Positions 11,901-26,900 of a stretch of DNA of 64,000 bases are shown here, one piece after another. The notes below the pieces were generated by a model, which was not told the DNA's origin, ran no database searches, and was given only the letters and a program-made list of their open reading frames with translations. This DNA is from Nectonema munidae (Eukaryota; Nematomorpha; Nectonematoida; Nectonematidae): the NCBI GenBank assembly GCA_030549495.1, contig JAUIRK010000953.1, positions 772,001 through 836,000 on the forward strand, given 5' to 3'. The first letter of the stretch is position 1; each line of letters opens with the position of its first letter. The position numbers and the translations under genes are program-made.

Positions 11901-14900
11901 AATATATGTATGCTTTCATGCATTTTTTAATTTGAAATATTATTTTATTAAAGACTTTTAACATCTAGTTTCACGAGTGCATAGTTTTTACAGCACGTCT
12001 ACCAGACTCCAGTTTTAATTAAGAAATCTGTACAATGCGCTTTTTTATGACGCGTGTAGTACATATGGGAAACCTTTAAATTTCTTGCTTCTTGAAGCAT
12101 TCGCATTTGAAAGATTTGAAACTGAAGTTAATATAAGTGAAAAGAATGGGAATACACGCTCTACGACTCCTAAGCCCAAGACAAGAAAATACGATTCATC
12201 TTACTTATTTTTAGGATTTACAAATATCGTTGTAGATGGCTTGGAAAAAACCAAAAAGTGTATTATGTAATAAAATTTTGGCAAAAGATAGTATGAGACC
12301 TTACAAATTGAAGCGACACGTTGAAACTATGCATTTTGAATACGTTGATAAGATTAACTGTCAATTTTATCTTATGCCTACAACTTCTCAAATTTGCTAT
12401 TTAATACTAAGGTATGTATGTCAAGAAAAACACTTTTCTTTAGACTTTGGAGTTTTAAAAACACTAGGATGACATTGCGGTCAAAATGATCGCATTTAAA
12501 GATTTATGGCTTCGTAAGTACCACAAAACATATGTACTTAGTTCTGATACTCGATGACTTTTAATATATTGTTAATACCTGTTGTCTCTGAAATTTCTGT
12601 TGCTTTTGTCTTTATTATTGTTATGTAGCACAACGACATTCCTTCTATGACATGTTTGATCATTTTGACCATTCACTCTTTTCATTATCTTTAATCTCCA
12701 CATATAATAATTAATTACCTTTCATTCATCTACAAGTCTTTCTCTTGCTTTTCATAATTTCCGTCATTTCTTTTTCTCATAGTTTTTGGTTTTTGTTCAT
12801 TTATCATCTGTGCAAATGCCTTTTCCAAAGCGTAATAGACTCTCTGCAGTAAAGGCGTCAATTTATATAAAAGATTACGCGGAAGAAACAGATAATGATG
12901 ATGAAATAATGTCTTATATTTCTGAAAATGAAAGCCTTTCTGAATACAGTAATGAGTCAATAGATGATTTGAATGAAGATGATCAAATAGTTGAAGAAAA
13001 TGACGAATTTGTTATAAACAAATGAAAAAAGACTTTTGAATCAAAATATGGTAGAAGTTGGTGTGCTGAAACAAAAGGTAGAGGAGCATCTTTGCAAAAT
13101 ATTTTCAAAGCTCATCCGGTCCAACTAGTTTTGCTTATCAAGGTATAAATTTACAGGCGAAATCAGCTTTTCGTTTCATTTTTGATGAAAGAATTTTACG
13201 CCATATTCAAAAGTGTACATTTGCTGAAGGTTGCCGAATAAAATGAGAGTGGAAGATTTCTCTTGAAGAATTGGAATCTTTTATATCATCGTGCATTTTA
13301 CATGGAGTGATTGGAGCAAAAAATATTCCCTTGAGATGTTTCTGGAGTTAAAATTGAGGTAACCAATTTTTCAAAGATCATATGCAACGAAATAGATTTG
13401 AAGAAATAATAAAATTTATCAGGTTTGATTTGAAAAGTGAAAGAAAAGAACGTTTGAGGACGGATAAGTTTGGTTTTATATCTGAAGTATGGAATCTTTT
13501 TATAAATAATAGTAAAAAAAAGTTACGTACCATATTCTAATTTGATTATTGACGAACAACTCTTTCCTACGAAATGTCTTTTTACCCAATATATACCTAG
13601 CAAGCCCAATAAATATGGTATAAAATTTTGGTTTATTGTGGATGTTAAAAGTAAATACCTGTGTGGAGGTTTTCCTTATCTCGGTAAAGATAATGAAAGA
13701 TTAAGTGTTCCTCTTGGTGAGTATATTGTGAAAAAACTTGTTCAACAAAGTGGAATTTCAAAAAAAGGTTATACTATCACTTGTGACAATTTTTTTACTT
13801 CAAAGAAATTAGCTTCAGATCTAGTTGTTGAATGTACAAGTTTTGTTGGTACTCTCAAACAAAATAGAAGAGAAGTTCCTTCTGAGATAAAAGAAATGTA
13901 TGCAAAAAAAGTTCCAATTTATTCTACAAAATTGTTTTTTTGTGATGATGTTTTATTAACAGCATACAAAGCCAAATCAAATAAAAAAAATTGTTTTTTT
14001 CAAATAAAAAAGTGTGGAATCTGATGTGGGGGCGTCAATCAGTAGTTGTTCATATAAGATTCGGAAAAGTAATAAAGCTACTAAATCAACAATACTGGTT
14101 TATCAACATGTGAAAGTGTGTAGCTAACACATTTATTTTTTTGTAAAAAATGTGAAAACATTTCATTTTTTTATGTAAAAAACTATTTATATGTTGATTC
14201 AAAAATATTAAATAAAAACCTTTGGAAAATAATGCATTTCACTAAAATATATACTTTTTCTTAGCTGCGGTCAAAATGACCGCAATGTCATCATAGTAAG
14301 TTTTTTTTCATGTCATCCTAATGGTAATATCTTTTAAATTATAATATTTTTAATTAATTTTTATAGAAAAGAATATGAATATCAATGCTGAAATTTGAAC
14401 GTTTATAGCAAAAAGCTAATCGCCATTTTGTAGGATGGAGCAATAAAAAGTTTTATGATTTGATCCAATCTTAATAAAATAATTTGGAAAATAGAAAAAG
14501 TTGTTAATCCTTTAATGCGAAGACAGTAATGACAGTTTGAGACGGTGGGTGACATAAAATCTGTAGTATATATAAATTATGTAAAGAGTTAAAATAATTC
14601 AATTGGCACAAAAATATTTAAGTTAGTACATTTTTGCCAAACTAAGAAAAACGTCATTTTTTTAATTTCCGTTTAAAATCTCTAGTGTCTCTTAATAACC
14701 CTTTCGTGACCAGTGTATCATATATAACACAAACAATTTTACCTTCGTCTGCTTTTTCAAATAGTTTTGTATATGAATCTTCTGCTTTTTAATAAATATC
14801 GTCTGATTTTTCTGGTAATGAAAGGGTTAAAATGGAATAAACAAAGTAGAAATTTTCAAAACAACTTTATTATTTTTTTGTCTGCATTAAATAGGAGGCT

Positions 14901-17900
14901 TTATTTTGATGATCAAAATCTTGAAGATCTTGACATAAGAGTGAGCGAATTTTTCACTCTTCACAAACCTAATTCTCACACTTTGAAAGCGAAAGAAAGC
15001 ACCTCCGAAGACAACAACAACAACAAAATGTCATTAAGCAGCTTGACTTCGACATCAAACCCCTTTACCCCACTCTTCGTCCTAAGTGAGAGCGTTGGAA
15101 AGAATAGCAACGAGTACCACTGCAATAATAAAACTGCTAGTCACACTTCCAATTGCCAAGGTAATTTTCATCCACACTCTCAACTTCTCATCTGTCCTTT
15201 CCAAAAATGACTCGCCCATTCTACTTTGATCCTTCTAGAGTAGTGGATGTTGGTTTTTAAGTTTTAAAATAATATATAAAAAGATATAATTATTCTTATA
15301 TCTAATATAAGAGTAAGGTGGTCTGGGTTTCGATTACTCAAGGTCTTGGGTTCGATCCCGCATCAAGCCTACTTTCTTATAGTTCCATACAAGCGGCGCA
15401 ATTGTGCCTTCTCGGTGAAAACACCCCACGGTACCTTTACGTTTTACCGTATACAAGCATTTATAAGGAATCACTGTTATTTAGCAAAATTCAAGCCTAA
15501 GATCTGTAAATCGAGGATCTTTTTCCTTCGAAATCATATTGGACGTGAATTTGTGTCTTTTGAAACTTAATGCTATTTTATGGTTCAAAAAGCACTTTTT
15601 TACCCACAAAAACGACTTTAAGTTGAAATAGAAAAGTGGTTGTTATCATGTATTTAATTTATTTGCTATGCCATTGCTCAAGAGATGCCAAAGCTTTCTT
15701 CATTATTGTAAGAATCAAAATCGTTTCTTTATATCATGTTTATTATCAAGCACATTTTAGAATTGTATTTACTCAACCAAAGATTAAGCTTTTTTAAAAT
15801 GTCAGACGAGATTGTTATTGTTTATTTTTCCTTCCTATCATACTTTTAACATCTTTTTGTTCAATCTTTTTAGATGGTAGATATCATGCAAGTAATCACA
15901 ATTCCTTTCCATATGTGCCGAAAAGTCTCCCTGAAGACACACAAAATAACGCCAACTTAAATAACAACAACAGCAACACTGGGCATACATTCAACAAGAC
16001 CAATGTTAAAATCCGAGATAGAGAACGGTTTTCCACCTTCAAGTTTAAAAGCTTCTCACAAGGTAAGGAGATTGTTTCAGAACGCAATTCAAATCACACG
16101 CGCGATGATGATGAAGATAAGAGCGGAGAAACTTCACTGACTGAATTTTACTCTGTCCATAACTGCAATGCTGCTGGATTGTCTCTAAGTTGTGCTAGGC
16201 AGTCTTCTTCATTTTCCCTAAGTCCCAACTCCAGCGATGATAAATTGGAAGACTTTGATACTCAAGATGTTGACAAGAAGAAAGAAAATATTTTATCTAG
16301 TATGAATATTTATTTTTAATACTAAAAATCAGAAAAACCTTTATCCACAACTAACCCTTTCGCATATGAACTTGTAAGAATAAACTTTTGCCTTACTTTA
16401 TAACCCATTTTATCGAACTGCTATCTTTAAATCCTGCACAGATTTGAACATCTAAAACATTTTTAGGCCAAATATGACACCCGTGTCCCATAAAATGAAA
16501 TAGTCTTCTATAAGCTATGTAAAAACTCATTGAAAAAGATCAGCAGACGTTGGGTTTAGCACTAGAAATATTCAAATAATCTTTTACCTACAAATACCAA
16601 AGCGCTAAACTGACATTTGAACAGTATAAACATATATATATATGGGTATTTTAAGTATTTTGCACAAACTTTATACTCACTTGTCTCAAATATTCAATTA
16701 AACTCGATTAATTACATTTTTTTTTATAACTTTTCCAATTATACCGATTGAAATACTGATATAATGCTTTATCTATATATTCCTAATGCTCGACCTTTCA
16801 ACATTGCCATTAATTAAAAATTTTAAAATTTGTACAACAATTATCGAATTTTTATAAAGTCATTTTAACCACACAGTAAAGTGGGGTATTTTTTTAGTAC
16901 GCAAGTAGTAACATTGTACGAGGATAAAAAATATCCGATATTATTTTTTAATTTTAAAGGACTTAAAGTTTTTCTTTAAGTCAAAAAGACTTGTGAGTGC
17001 AGAAAGAAAGATGCTGAGAATGATAGCGAAAAGGAGGGATTTTGAAGAGGCTTGTGAAAATGCTGAATGTAAGAATGTTAGAAGGTGAATCAGCAAAGAA
17101 CAGATTGAGATGAGCAGGACATGTAGAGATACGGGATGATGAAGATTGGATAAAGATGGAGATTGATGGAAGGAAGAAGATGGAAAGTTTGTATCCATAA
17201 GGAAGGTGCACCCTCCAAAGAGGACAACCCACCTTCTAAAACAAAATGAATGAAAACATAAGATTTTTTGACTGAAAATTGATTGCCTTGATTATATTAT
17301 AAGTCAAAATTCAAAGTTTTTTTCGCTTTTATTCAAGTTTATTCAATAAAGTAAAAGATAAAACTTTCGCGCTCTTATTGTGTGGGAAGCTGCGATTTGC
17401 TCCAGTTTTGCACTATTCTGCTATTTTTCGCAACATTTACTACTTTTTGAAATTCTGCTCGACCAAATTTCTTAATTTGCTATTTTCCTGAATTTCCCCA
17501 TTGTGCGATTACCTTTGTTCAGTGTTTCCATGTGTGGTTAATGTGGGCCCCAAGGGGTTCAAAATTTTTGAAATTGGGGGTCCACTAAATTTTGCAAAGA
17601 GTTCATATTAAAAATTATCAAGTTTAGCTTAAAGCATCAAGTTCAAGGCACCCACTAAAGAACTTATTTTTTCGAATTAAAAAGTTCACTTTTTAGCTTA
17701 ATAAAATTTGATTTTGCGAAATTTAGCTAATTTTTAATAGTTAAGACGTGTTTAAAATATATACAACATAAAATTAATTGACCATAAAAATAGTGATTAA
17801 GAGCCGCTTACTTTTTCATATACTTTGATAGATCAAACCAATATTGGTAACAATAAAAAAATAAGGGTCCACAAAAAATGTTGAATGTGAAAAGGGTCGA

Positions 17901-20900
17901 TAAAAGAAAAAAGTTTGAGAATCACTGCTCCTACTTGATAAGAGTTCGATATTTATTCTAATAAGCCATTTGAGTATTAAATTTTCTTACTTTCATAATC
18001 CCTTTTAAAAAAAAATTATTTTTCTGATAGGATAATTTATTTAGTTTTTTGGAAGTGAGACATAGCTTAGGAATGTAGTTTTAAATTAAGAACCCATTTT
18101 AGTTCATATAAAGCAGGCGATTTTGACTAATCCCTGTTGAATTCCATTGGAAATTCGAGTTGGTCTGGGTTCTTCTATAAGAACAAAAACCAAAAATGGG
18201 TCAAGCAAGTTTTTGCTACTTTTACTCACAAGTCTCTGGCAATCCCGTGCTATTTTGCTCCCATCCCTTCTGTACGCTTCTGATGCGAAGTTGTTTCTTT
18301 TTTATTAGGTTCCTTCTGGTTACCTCTATCCAACAGCACGATTTCAAATCAAAAGCAAGTAGACTCCGAAAGCAATAGCAGACTGATGAAAAGTTCTGAA
18401 ACAGTCATCCTCTCTACCCATGCCTCCACCGAAGAAAATACGAACACCAATGTTTCGCCTGCCCCCTCGTCATCCGTTCCTCCAACAACGAAGCCAATAA
18501 GAACAAGTGATCAATACTTCATTCCATTTGACTCTACTCCTAAAACGGAATCTCCATATCAAGTTAGTTTTCTTTCTCACTTTGCATAGGTTTGCACACC
18601 TCTTGTAATTTAGGCCAGTCTTTATAACGGCATTTATGAGTATTTCGGAAGACTTCGAAAAAGATCCTGAATGAATTTCAAAATTTTATGGATCAACTTT
18701 TTTTCTGCAGTTAAAGCTCTCTATTGTCGAGCATTGTTTTCAGAGCACTTACAATAAATTAATCTTTTATTTTATTAGTTTTTTTAAGTGATAAATTTTA
18801 AAATATGAAAATTCATTTCAATAAGCTTATTTTAGAAATAAAAAATTGTCTATTTGTTTTCTCCAACTAAATAATTTCTTGTGATAGTTAAAAAATTGGC
18901 CTGGGTAATATTTCAAAAATAAAATAGTAGTTCAAAGCGATCCTGGAATTATTTTCTAGATTTTAGAACTCTGCTCTATTTTTGACGCTACTCTGACCAT
19001 TGGCCGATAGATATTTGACGGAATGGACATTTAGCCGAAGAAAATTTTTTACAGACTGGCACTTGGCCCCGAATGGACATATGGAGGACGGGTATTTAAC
19101 CTAAAATTAAAGTACAATTTGCCATTTTTTGAGACTTCAGCAACCAATAAATTATTATTATAATGTTAAATCACCAAACTCGATAAAATACAATTAAAGG
19201 GATGCTCACAAAAACATTCATATTTCTCAGTGATTGAGATGAACTTTTTGACTAAAATTTTTTTGAAAATTGGAAATAAATTCATAAAACAAAGAACAAT
19301 TAACTAAGGTAAGGCATATTTTTTTACGTATTCACACATTAACTCGACAGCAAATCAGTCACGCCATCTCATAATTCACAACACACGTGGGATTCACAGA
19401 CACGGTGGATGGATATTTACCAGTCATCACATAAGTTGTGCATATAAGTTATGAATAATAAAAGAAAACAAAAATTACACTGCATACTTTTATGGAGCGC
19501 AAGCTTGCAAACTTACTGGAATGAAGGCAACATTGTCAAATTGTATGTACATTTTCGGTGAAATGTCCTTTCGCCAAAATGTCTGTCGGCCAAATGCCCG
19601 GTCGCCTTTTGACACTGGTCTTCTCCCCATTAAATCTACGCTTACAAGGAGCAGAGGATGAGGAAAGAGGTATTAATTGAAGGGAACACATCCGCAGACT
19701 TTGCAATTGTGTCATTTGTAACACATAAAACATGTAATGCTTATTTTTTTGATTTGATAGCAAACCTTTAAAAATCTTCCATTTTTTTCTTTTTTAACCA
19801 GCTCTTATACAACCCATTGGCTTTTTAAGTACTAAAGAGTTTGCTTTTATAAAGCCAATATATTATTTATGGGTGCTAGGAAAACTTGTTCTCACAAAAC
19901 TCTTTCTTAAAAAAATCGGTCATCGAATACGGTCTCTCAAATTCACATTGAATATTAAAGTGTGAAATTGTAGAAGAGTAATAGTATCTTGCAAAAGAGC
20001 TTCAGAAAAGCCATTTTAATGCATAAGGGCTTACTCAAGATTAACTGAAACAAATTATTATTTAAGTTCAAAAATATTAAAGGATTTTCGTTAGAAAAAA
20101 AATGAAAACTCAGTTCTAGAACATTCGTTCTTAGAAAACTTGGACTCTCAGTGCTGAGCCTTTAGACCCAGTTTTCTGAAACCGAATTTTGCATTCTGAA
20201 TTTATGTATAAATGAATTTATTCTGAACTTATGTATGACATTATAATGTTATTATGAAAAACTATGTTTTAAATTTTTTATTTTTGAAATGATATAGTGT
20301 GGTGAGGGAGAGGGACTCATGGTCACAGTCCTCTAATCCAGGAGCCTTCAAGCTTTGATCATACTACAAACGCTTCAAAAAATATCTTTTATTGAAATTT
20401 TGAAAAACATTTGCCACACTCACAACGTCTTACTGCACCACAAAGACTTTTACAACATGATCCACGCATTTATTTTGTTCTATTGGCACATTTTGCGTTT
20501 TCACATTTTTTTCGCTTTCAATTCAAGATTTGTCTTTTTTATGAACACAAGTCACGAGATAAAAATGAGCTCCCTCCCATAAACTTCTTCAACAACTTTT
20601 TGCATGGAAACTTTTCTGCTGATCGTAGATTTGCAAACCTTTCTACAAATGACGCAACCATTTATGAGAGCTAAATCTTTTTTTTTAATGCAAATTATTA
20701 TTATCTCTGTAAAAAAAGTACACTGGAATAAAAGAGTAAAATTACGATTGTGTTGACGTTGTAGTATGAATGAAATAAAACAAAAAAGTACACTTGAAAT
20801 GATGTTTGCTCTTTCTGTATGTGGGAGTATTGAAGAAAATAGAAAATTTTTTTTAATTAAAAGTCCATGTAAAAACAGCCTGAAAAACAAAGTACTAATG

Positions 20901-23900
20901 TGTATTGTATAATTATTAAAATTCATAAATAGGCTATGTTGTAAGAAGTGCAAGCAATTAAACTCTTACAATGCGTCAATTGACGACGCACTTGTTCCTT
21001 CTAGTGTAAAATAATATTCTTACGCAATGAATGACAAGTTTTAGACCTACTGCTCAGTATACGGAGGTGTTCACGATATGGAGTTTACATTAATTGAATC
21101 AATTTTGGCGATTAAAAATCCTTATTCCAGTCTAAAAATCTTAAATAATGTTAGCCATAGTGAATGCTATTTTTGAGTTTGATTGGATAGCTAGTTTTTA
21201 TGCAGATTCAACAATTTTTTTTTAATTGATTTACCTTAAAATTTTATATCAATCTTTTCATTTTTAATATTTTATGCAGAAATTTGTTTTAAGTGGGTAA
21301 TTTTTATATAATTCTTTTTTTAAGATGCATGCATTGTCAGCATAGTACAGTAAAACCTCTCTATAACGATCAGTCAATGACTTTTTAAAATTGCCCGTTG
21401 TCAACAGGTGACCATTCTGTAAGTGTAGATCTTTTACCCTGATAAGTCGAAAGGGGGATGTCTTGAAGTGACCTCTATAGACAGGTGAGCGCTTAGACAA
21501 GTTTTGCTGTATTTTCTTTTGTGTCACTTGTGAAAACGAAATGTATTTTTAAAGGTATTTCAAATATTTTTTAAAGTATTTGTATTTGCAATGATAAGTC
21601 TAATTTAGCTTTAAAGTTTACACTCTTACTATTATCTCAACTTTATCACAATGATGATAGCTCACTATTTACATTCGAATGATGCGTAGACCAAAATGCT
21701 CTATAAATATATTAAAATCACTTTTGCCACATCTAGATTCCTCTTTCCAGTCTTGAAAACGTGTGTTCTTCCAAGCTTGGCTCAGATCTCATGCGCTTGT
21801 TGCTCAACTCCGAGAAAAGCGATGTCATTTTGTGCTGTGATGGATGCGAAATTAAGGCACACAAGTATCCGCCCACTAAATCATTCTATTCCCTTTTGAA
21901 CGTTCATTCTCAGCTCTTTCAGTATTTTTAATTCCAATTCACGAACACTCTACAATCTACATCACAGTTCCATAGCCTTTTGTTTTGATTGCCCGCCAAA
22001 ACACTTCTGACAAGTTATTTTCCAATTGCTCACAATAGAGTAAAAACAACTAATAATGTTATAATTCTATCAAAAGAAAGGTTTAAATCAGGTTGAACAA
22101 AACTATCCATCAGGTAGGGGCCGCATCATAAATTGCCTATGGATCAAAGATTAAGTAGTTAATCTAAAGAGTTAATTGATCACTGAAATTTGGTAGTTTT
22201 TATTGATATTTCTTTTTTGAAATCCTAAAGATAAAAAAACAGGTGTTAGTTTATTAAAAACAAAGTTCGTTATATGTATTCAGGAGAGTTTTGCACATCC
22301 ACATTCTTTACCATATTTTCAATATGAGGTAGAAATATAAAAGTCGCTATTCTTAGGTTATGTTGCAAATGCTCTTCGTTGAGTCGTGACTTTTATATGA
22401 TTGATCCTTAAAAAAAATTTCTCACAGAGATCCGTACTTTCATAAATAGAAATAACATTCCTTGCTTTATTCAAGATTTGGGGATATTCTACTTTTGGCG
22501 AAGATTTATAAAACTCAATTAAGCGTATTACTTTCTTGTAGCTCAAGTAGTTATATTTGAAGAGTTTCAGGAACAGAGTCAACATATACTTCAAATGGGG
22601 AAGAAGCTATTGCAAAATAAGGATCTTAACGATCAGAGTCTTGGAATCTGTCAGAAAATTCCTTCTTGAGTACTGAAGCTCATGTGCAAAGGTAGAAAAA
22701 TCTGATTGTCCATGTCTCGCTAATGTAGGGAAATGAAACCGTTTCCATCTCTTAGTTGCCTTTCCAAAAGCCGGAGTTTTGTTTGAAACACTTTGACATG
22801 TTTATACATACAAGTTGACCTCTACACTGAAATTTCAAATTCCATTCGAATAAACTTGCACAAAGAAGGCTAAATCAAGAACCCATTCGACAAATGTCCA
22901 TTCTACGATTCTTCCAGCGACGATATGTTGGTTCGAGAAAATGTCTTGACGTCCTATGATTAGTTATTTCTTAGAATATGGAACCATAAGTAAATAATAA
23001 TGAAACTTTGTGATCTTTGTACCTCTAATTATTTTATAATGTAGAAAGTGGTCTAATTTTTCCTCTTTTTTAATTTCGTATTCATTTCTTATGCTATACG
23101 TTTTGTATTTTTACCCTTAAAGGTGCATTCTTTCATCGAGGAGTCAGTACTTTTCATCCATGTTCAAAGGAAATGGTGGAATTGACAAAGTCAATGTTCC
23201 TGGGTATTTATTTAATTTTTTATTTCACCCTGTGCCTTATCAATATATCATTTATTACACACATTTGCTAATGCTAATAAGTGAAAAAGTAATAATTCTT
23301 AATTTTACTTTTATTATGCTTCATTTCAAATTTGGAAAATGAAATTCATATTTTATGACAATGTAGCAATTCAATTTCTCCTATAATTAAGGTTAGGAGA
23401 CAAATTTCTTAATACTGACTTGAAGATATGTCAAACATGTAAAAATTTATCATTTGAATATATTCTTACAAGGGGTGGAGATTCCGTAGTCGGGAGTCAG
23501 TGGCGTAGAAGATTTTAAAGGAATAGGCATCAGAGTGGGTATCTAATAAAATGTAGGATTCGGAATCCGAGTCTGATATCTTCCTCCCTCCAACTCCCCA
23601 TCCCTGATTCTTATTCATATAGAGAGTAAATTTTGTGTAGATTATTGATTATAATCTTTACAATAATCAGAAATATTTAATGTCTTTTGTTTTCAACCGT
23701 GCAAAGCGCTGAAAGATATCTTCTATTCTCCCGAGACAAGTATTGCTTATAGTGAATTTTGGTGAAAGGATCCGTTCACCGAATAACGAGTGCAGCGTCT
23801 TGAAAGAATCGGATGGTTTTTTCTTCCTATTTTCAATTCAAAATAAAAGTATCAAAAATTATACCTGGAGTGAGACAAAAGTCGCTCTGAATACACGTAG

Positions 23901-26900
23901 GTATTATCTCACTAAATTGAGTGTATCATGTGAGCCAGATCACTCACCCTCATTATGACCTCCATTTTAAAAAAAAAATTAGTAATAAATACGATGACCA
24001 CATATTAAATATATGTTCAAATAAAATGTATAAATATTTTTGTAATGAACAAAATGAAGACATGATATAATATGCATTTAACTAAGCTAGCAATAAATAT
24101 AACAAATGAACTATGCTTTAATTCCTAAAACAGCTATTTTTACTATTTAAGTTGTAGTTTAATTTATGTATATGTGCAAAACTCTGCCACTTCTATAAAT
24201 GATTTATCAAATGAAAAAAATGAAATCGTTTACCTCAATGTATTCTTGGATAAGCAATGAAAAGAGTTTACAACAGATCCCTGAATCAAATATCAGCTTT
24301 TTTGCAAAGATACTAACTCCATTTCTCCATCATTTCTTTTTTTACATATTTTCCACAATTCCTTTTCACAGTGTATGCCTTTCCAATACCTAGCACTTCA
24401 TTTTATGTGGACTCCTTTCAATTGCTCTCTTTGAAATAAATTTGTCTCTAATTCTAAGCAATTCCGCTTTCCATGAGTTCAATGCTTTGATCTCTTGACC
24501 GGATTTTGGTATAACCAATTGAATTTGCTAGCTGAAATATTCCTACTATTCTAAAGGATGTAATTCATGGTAGCCCTAATTGTTTTAGACGTTTCATATA
24601 AATATATATTCGTATCAAGTAGATTTAAAAAGTCAAAAGCACCGCCAACTTATCGAACTTCATTATTTTTGTTCACATTTCTTGAAATGTAGTTTATACT
24701 GGGATGGATCTGCCGATGACTGTAGTCGTCGAAAATTCATGTTTACTTATTTTTTATGAACAAAAAAATTACTTTTTTTCATCAATTATATATTTTATAT
24801 CTTGTCTATCATTTGGGTTGCTTAGTAGTAGATAATTTACTATAGATGTAAACTTCATATGTTATGTGTGTCCTTGAATTTTCGATAGGCTTTCACATAT
24901 AATTGAACATTTTAATTACAAATGTATAAATAAACATGCATTGAGATTTTGAGTGTTCTAACACGTTATATGGAAAACATTACCGGACATATGGCAGGCA
25001 TACATTTGGCTGAACGACATTTAACCGAAAGAACATTTCGCCAAAAATGTACACACGATTTGAGAATTTTTGTATACTTTGCTTTACTTCCAATAAGTTT
25101 GCAAGCTTGTGCTTAATACAAATCTATAGGCTAATTTTGTTTCCTTTTTCTATTCTTAACTTCTCTACACAAATTATGTGATGAATAACTTGTCTACTTG
25201 GAGTTACCTTGTCAAATGTGTTGTGATATGACATGACTGATTACAAATCTCCCCCCCCATAATTTTTGCCTTCCTTCAAATTATGTCATAAATAATTTTA
25301 TCTACTACTAGAAGTTAAATGCCAAAATATTATTTTATTGGTTGCAGAAGTCTTGAAAAATTCAAAATTGTATTTACGTTTTCGATGAAATACACGTCCT
25401 TCAAATGTCCATTCTGTCAAGTGTACGTTTGATAAAATTTTTGTTCTGCCAAATGTCCCAGTGCCATGGGAAAATTATTTGCTATCCTCAATGGCAAAAA
25501 AACTATTCAATTTTAGGTGTATTTACTATTTTATTATTGATTAAGTGCTAGCCAATCAAGTTTGCTTGCAATACTATATTATATTTATGGTGGAATAATT
25601 GACATTTCCGATGACGTGAATATCTTTCAAGTGGCTTTCCTAGCCTCCAAATACGACTTGCAAATTTTGAAGAATGCCTGTTTGCTTCAAGCTCGTCACC
25701 AAAAACTACACAATTTCCATAAAGTTTTTTTATCTACTTTCTTCATCTTTAGGTCATATAAATAGGAGATCGCAAGAAGAGTTTATTAGCAAGGTTTATA
25801 AGGAACAGACTAATGACACCTAAATCTGAAAAGCAGTAGTTAAGACAAGGTGAAGAGCAAAAGAAAAATTTGGAAACTAAAGATTATGTAAATTGTAAGG
25901 AATTTTTCATAGTTGTAAATAACTGGTTGGCTGATTTTGATCATTCAAATGTATTCCTCAATTTGGATAATAGTGGATAAGTGTTCAACATAAATCAATG
26001 TCTAAATCCGCCAATGTGTAAAATTTAGGAAACGTAGTGTAGGTAGTTAGGATTAGAGTTAGTGCTATGGTTGAGGTTAGGTTTACTGTTAGCGCGCAAT
26101 CATAGATACTAGGGTTTGCATAAGTTTCGAAAATTAGGAACCGATACGGAAAAAAACTTACAAAACCGGAAATCCCGGTTCCAAACGGTTTCTTAAGGAG
26201 ATATATAGACAGCAAAAAGATGCAGTAAAATTTATGTTTTTGATCTATTATAAACAGATGTACACTTTTTCTTTCTATATCATTATCATTAAAATGGTTC
26301 TAGGAGAAAAGTGTGCAAACGACAAAAGTGTGCAGCAGAGAAAAAAGAAAGTAAAATAAACTTTTTTCGTTTGAACACTTTTCTCCTTTTACCATTAAAA
26401 TGAGATGGCAATGAAAAAAAGATTTTATATGAATTAAGTGCAGTAAAGTTTAATGCAAAGAATAGCATAGTGAAATAAATCAATTACAACTAAGTTATTC
26501 TCGGAACCGGGAATACTTTTCGGTTCCCAAATTTTTAGAACCGGGAAACGTCCCGGTATTTCAGAACCGGGAGTAAACTCTAATACATACATTACATACC
26601 TACATTTACATATTCATTTTTTTGACATTTTTAGCCCAAACTTTCTCATTTATTTGTATTATTGCACGTCTGACACAAAAACATCTAGACATACATACAG
26701 TATAGTGGGATAGCTTCATTTTTTCGGTGGTTAAAATAAGTCATTACTCAATTTTATGTCTATAAATGTATCGTTGTCACTTTGTACATTATTGCTTATA
26801 GCCATAGCTATTATTCACCACACTTTCTTTTCGTTACGGATAAAAATTTTGTTGGCGTCTTTCCTTTGAATATAAACATTTGAATTTTGTATTTAGCCGT

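Noticed and set aside
20355-20953. Overlapping open frames on both strands
   Set aside because: Low-complexity AT-rich frames without motifs, splice sites in phase or conserved pattern.
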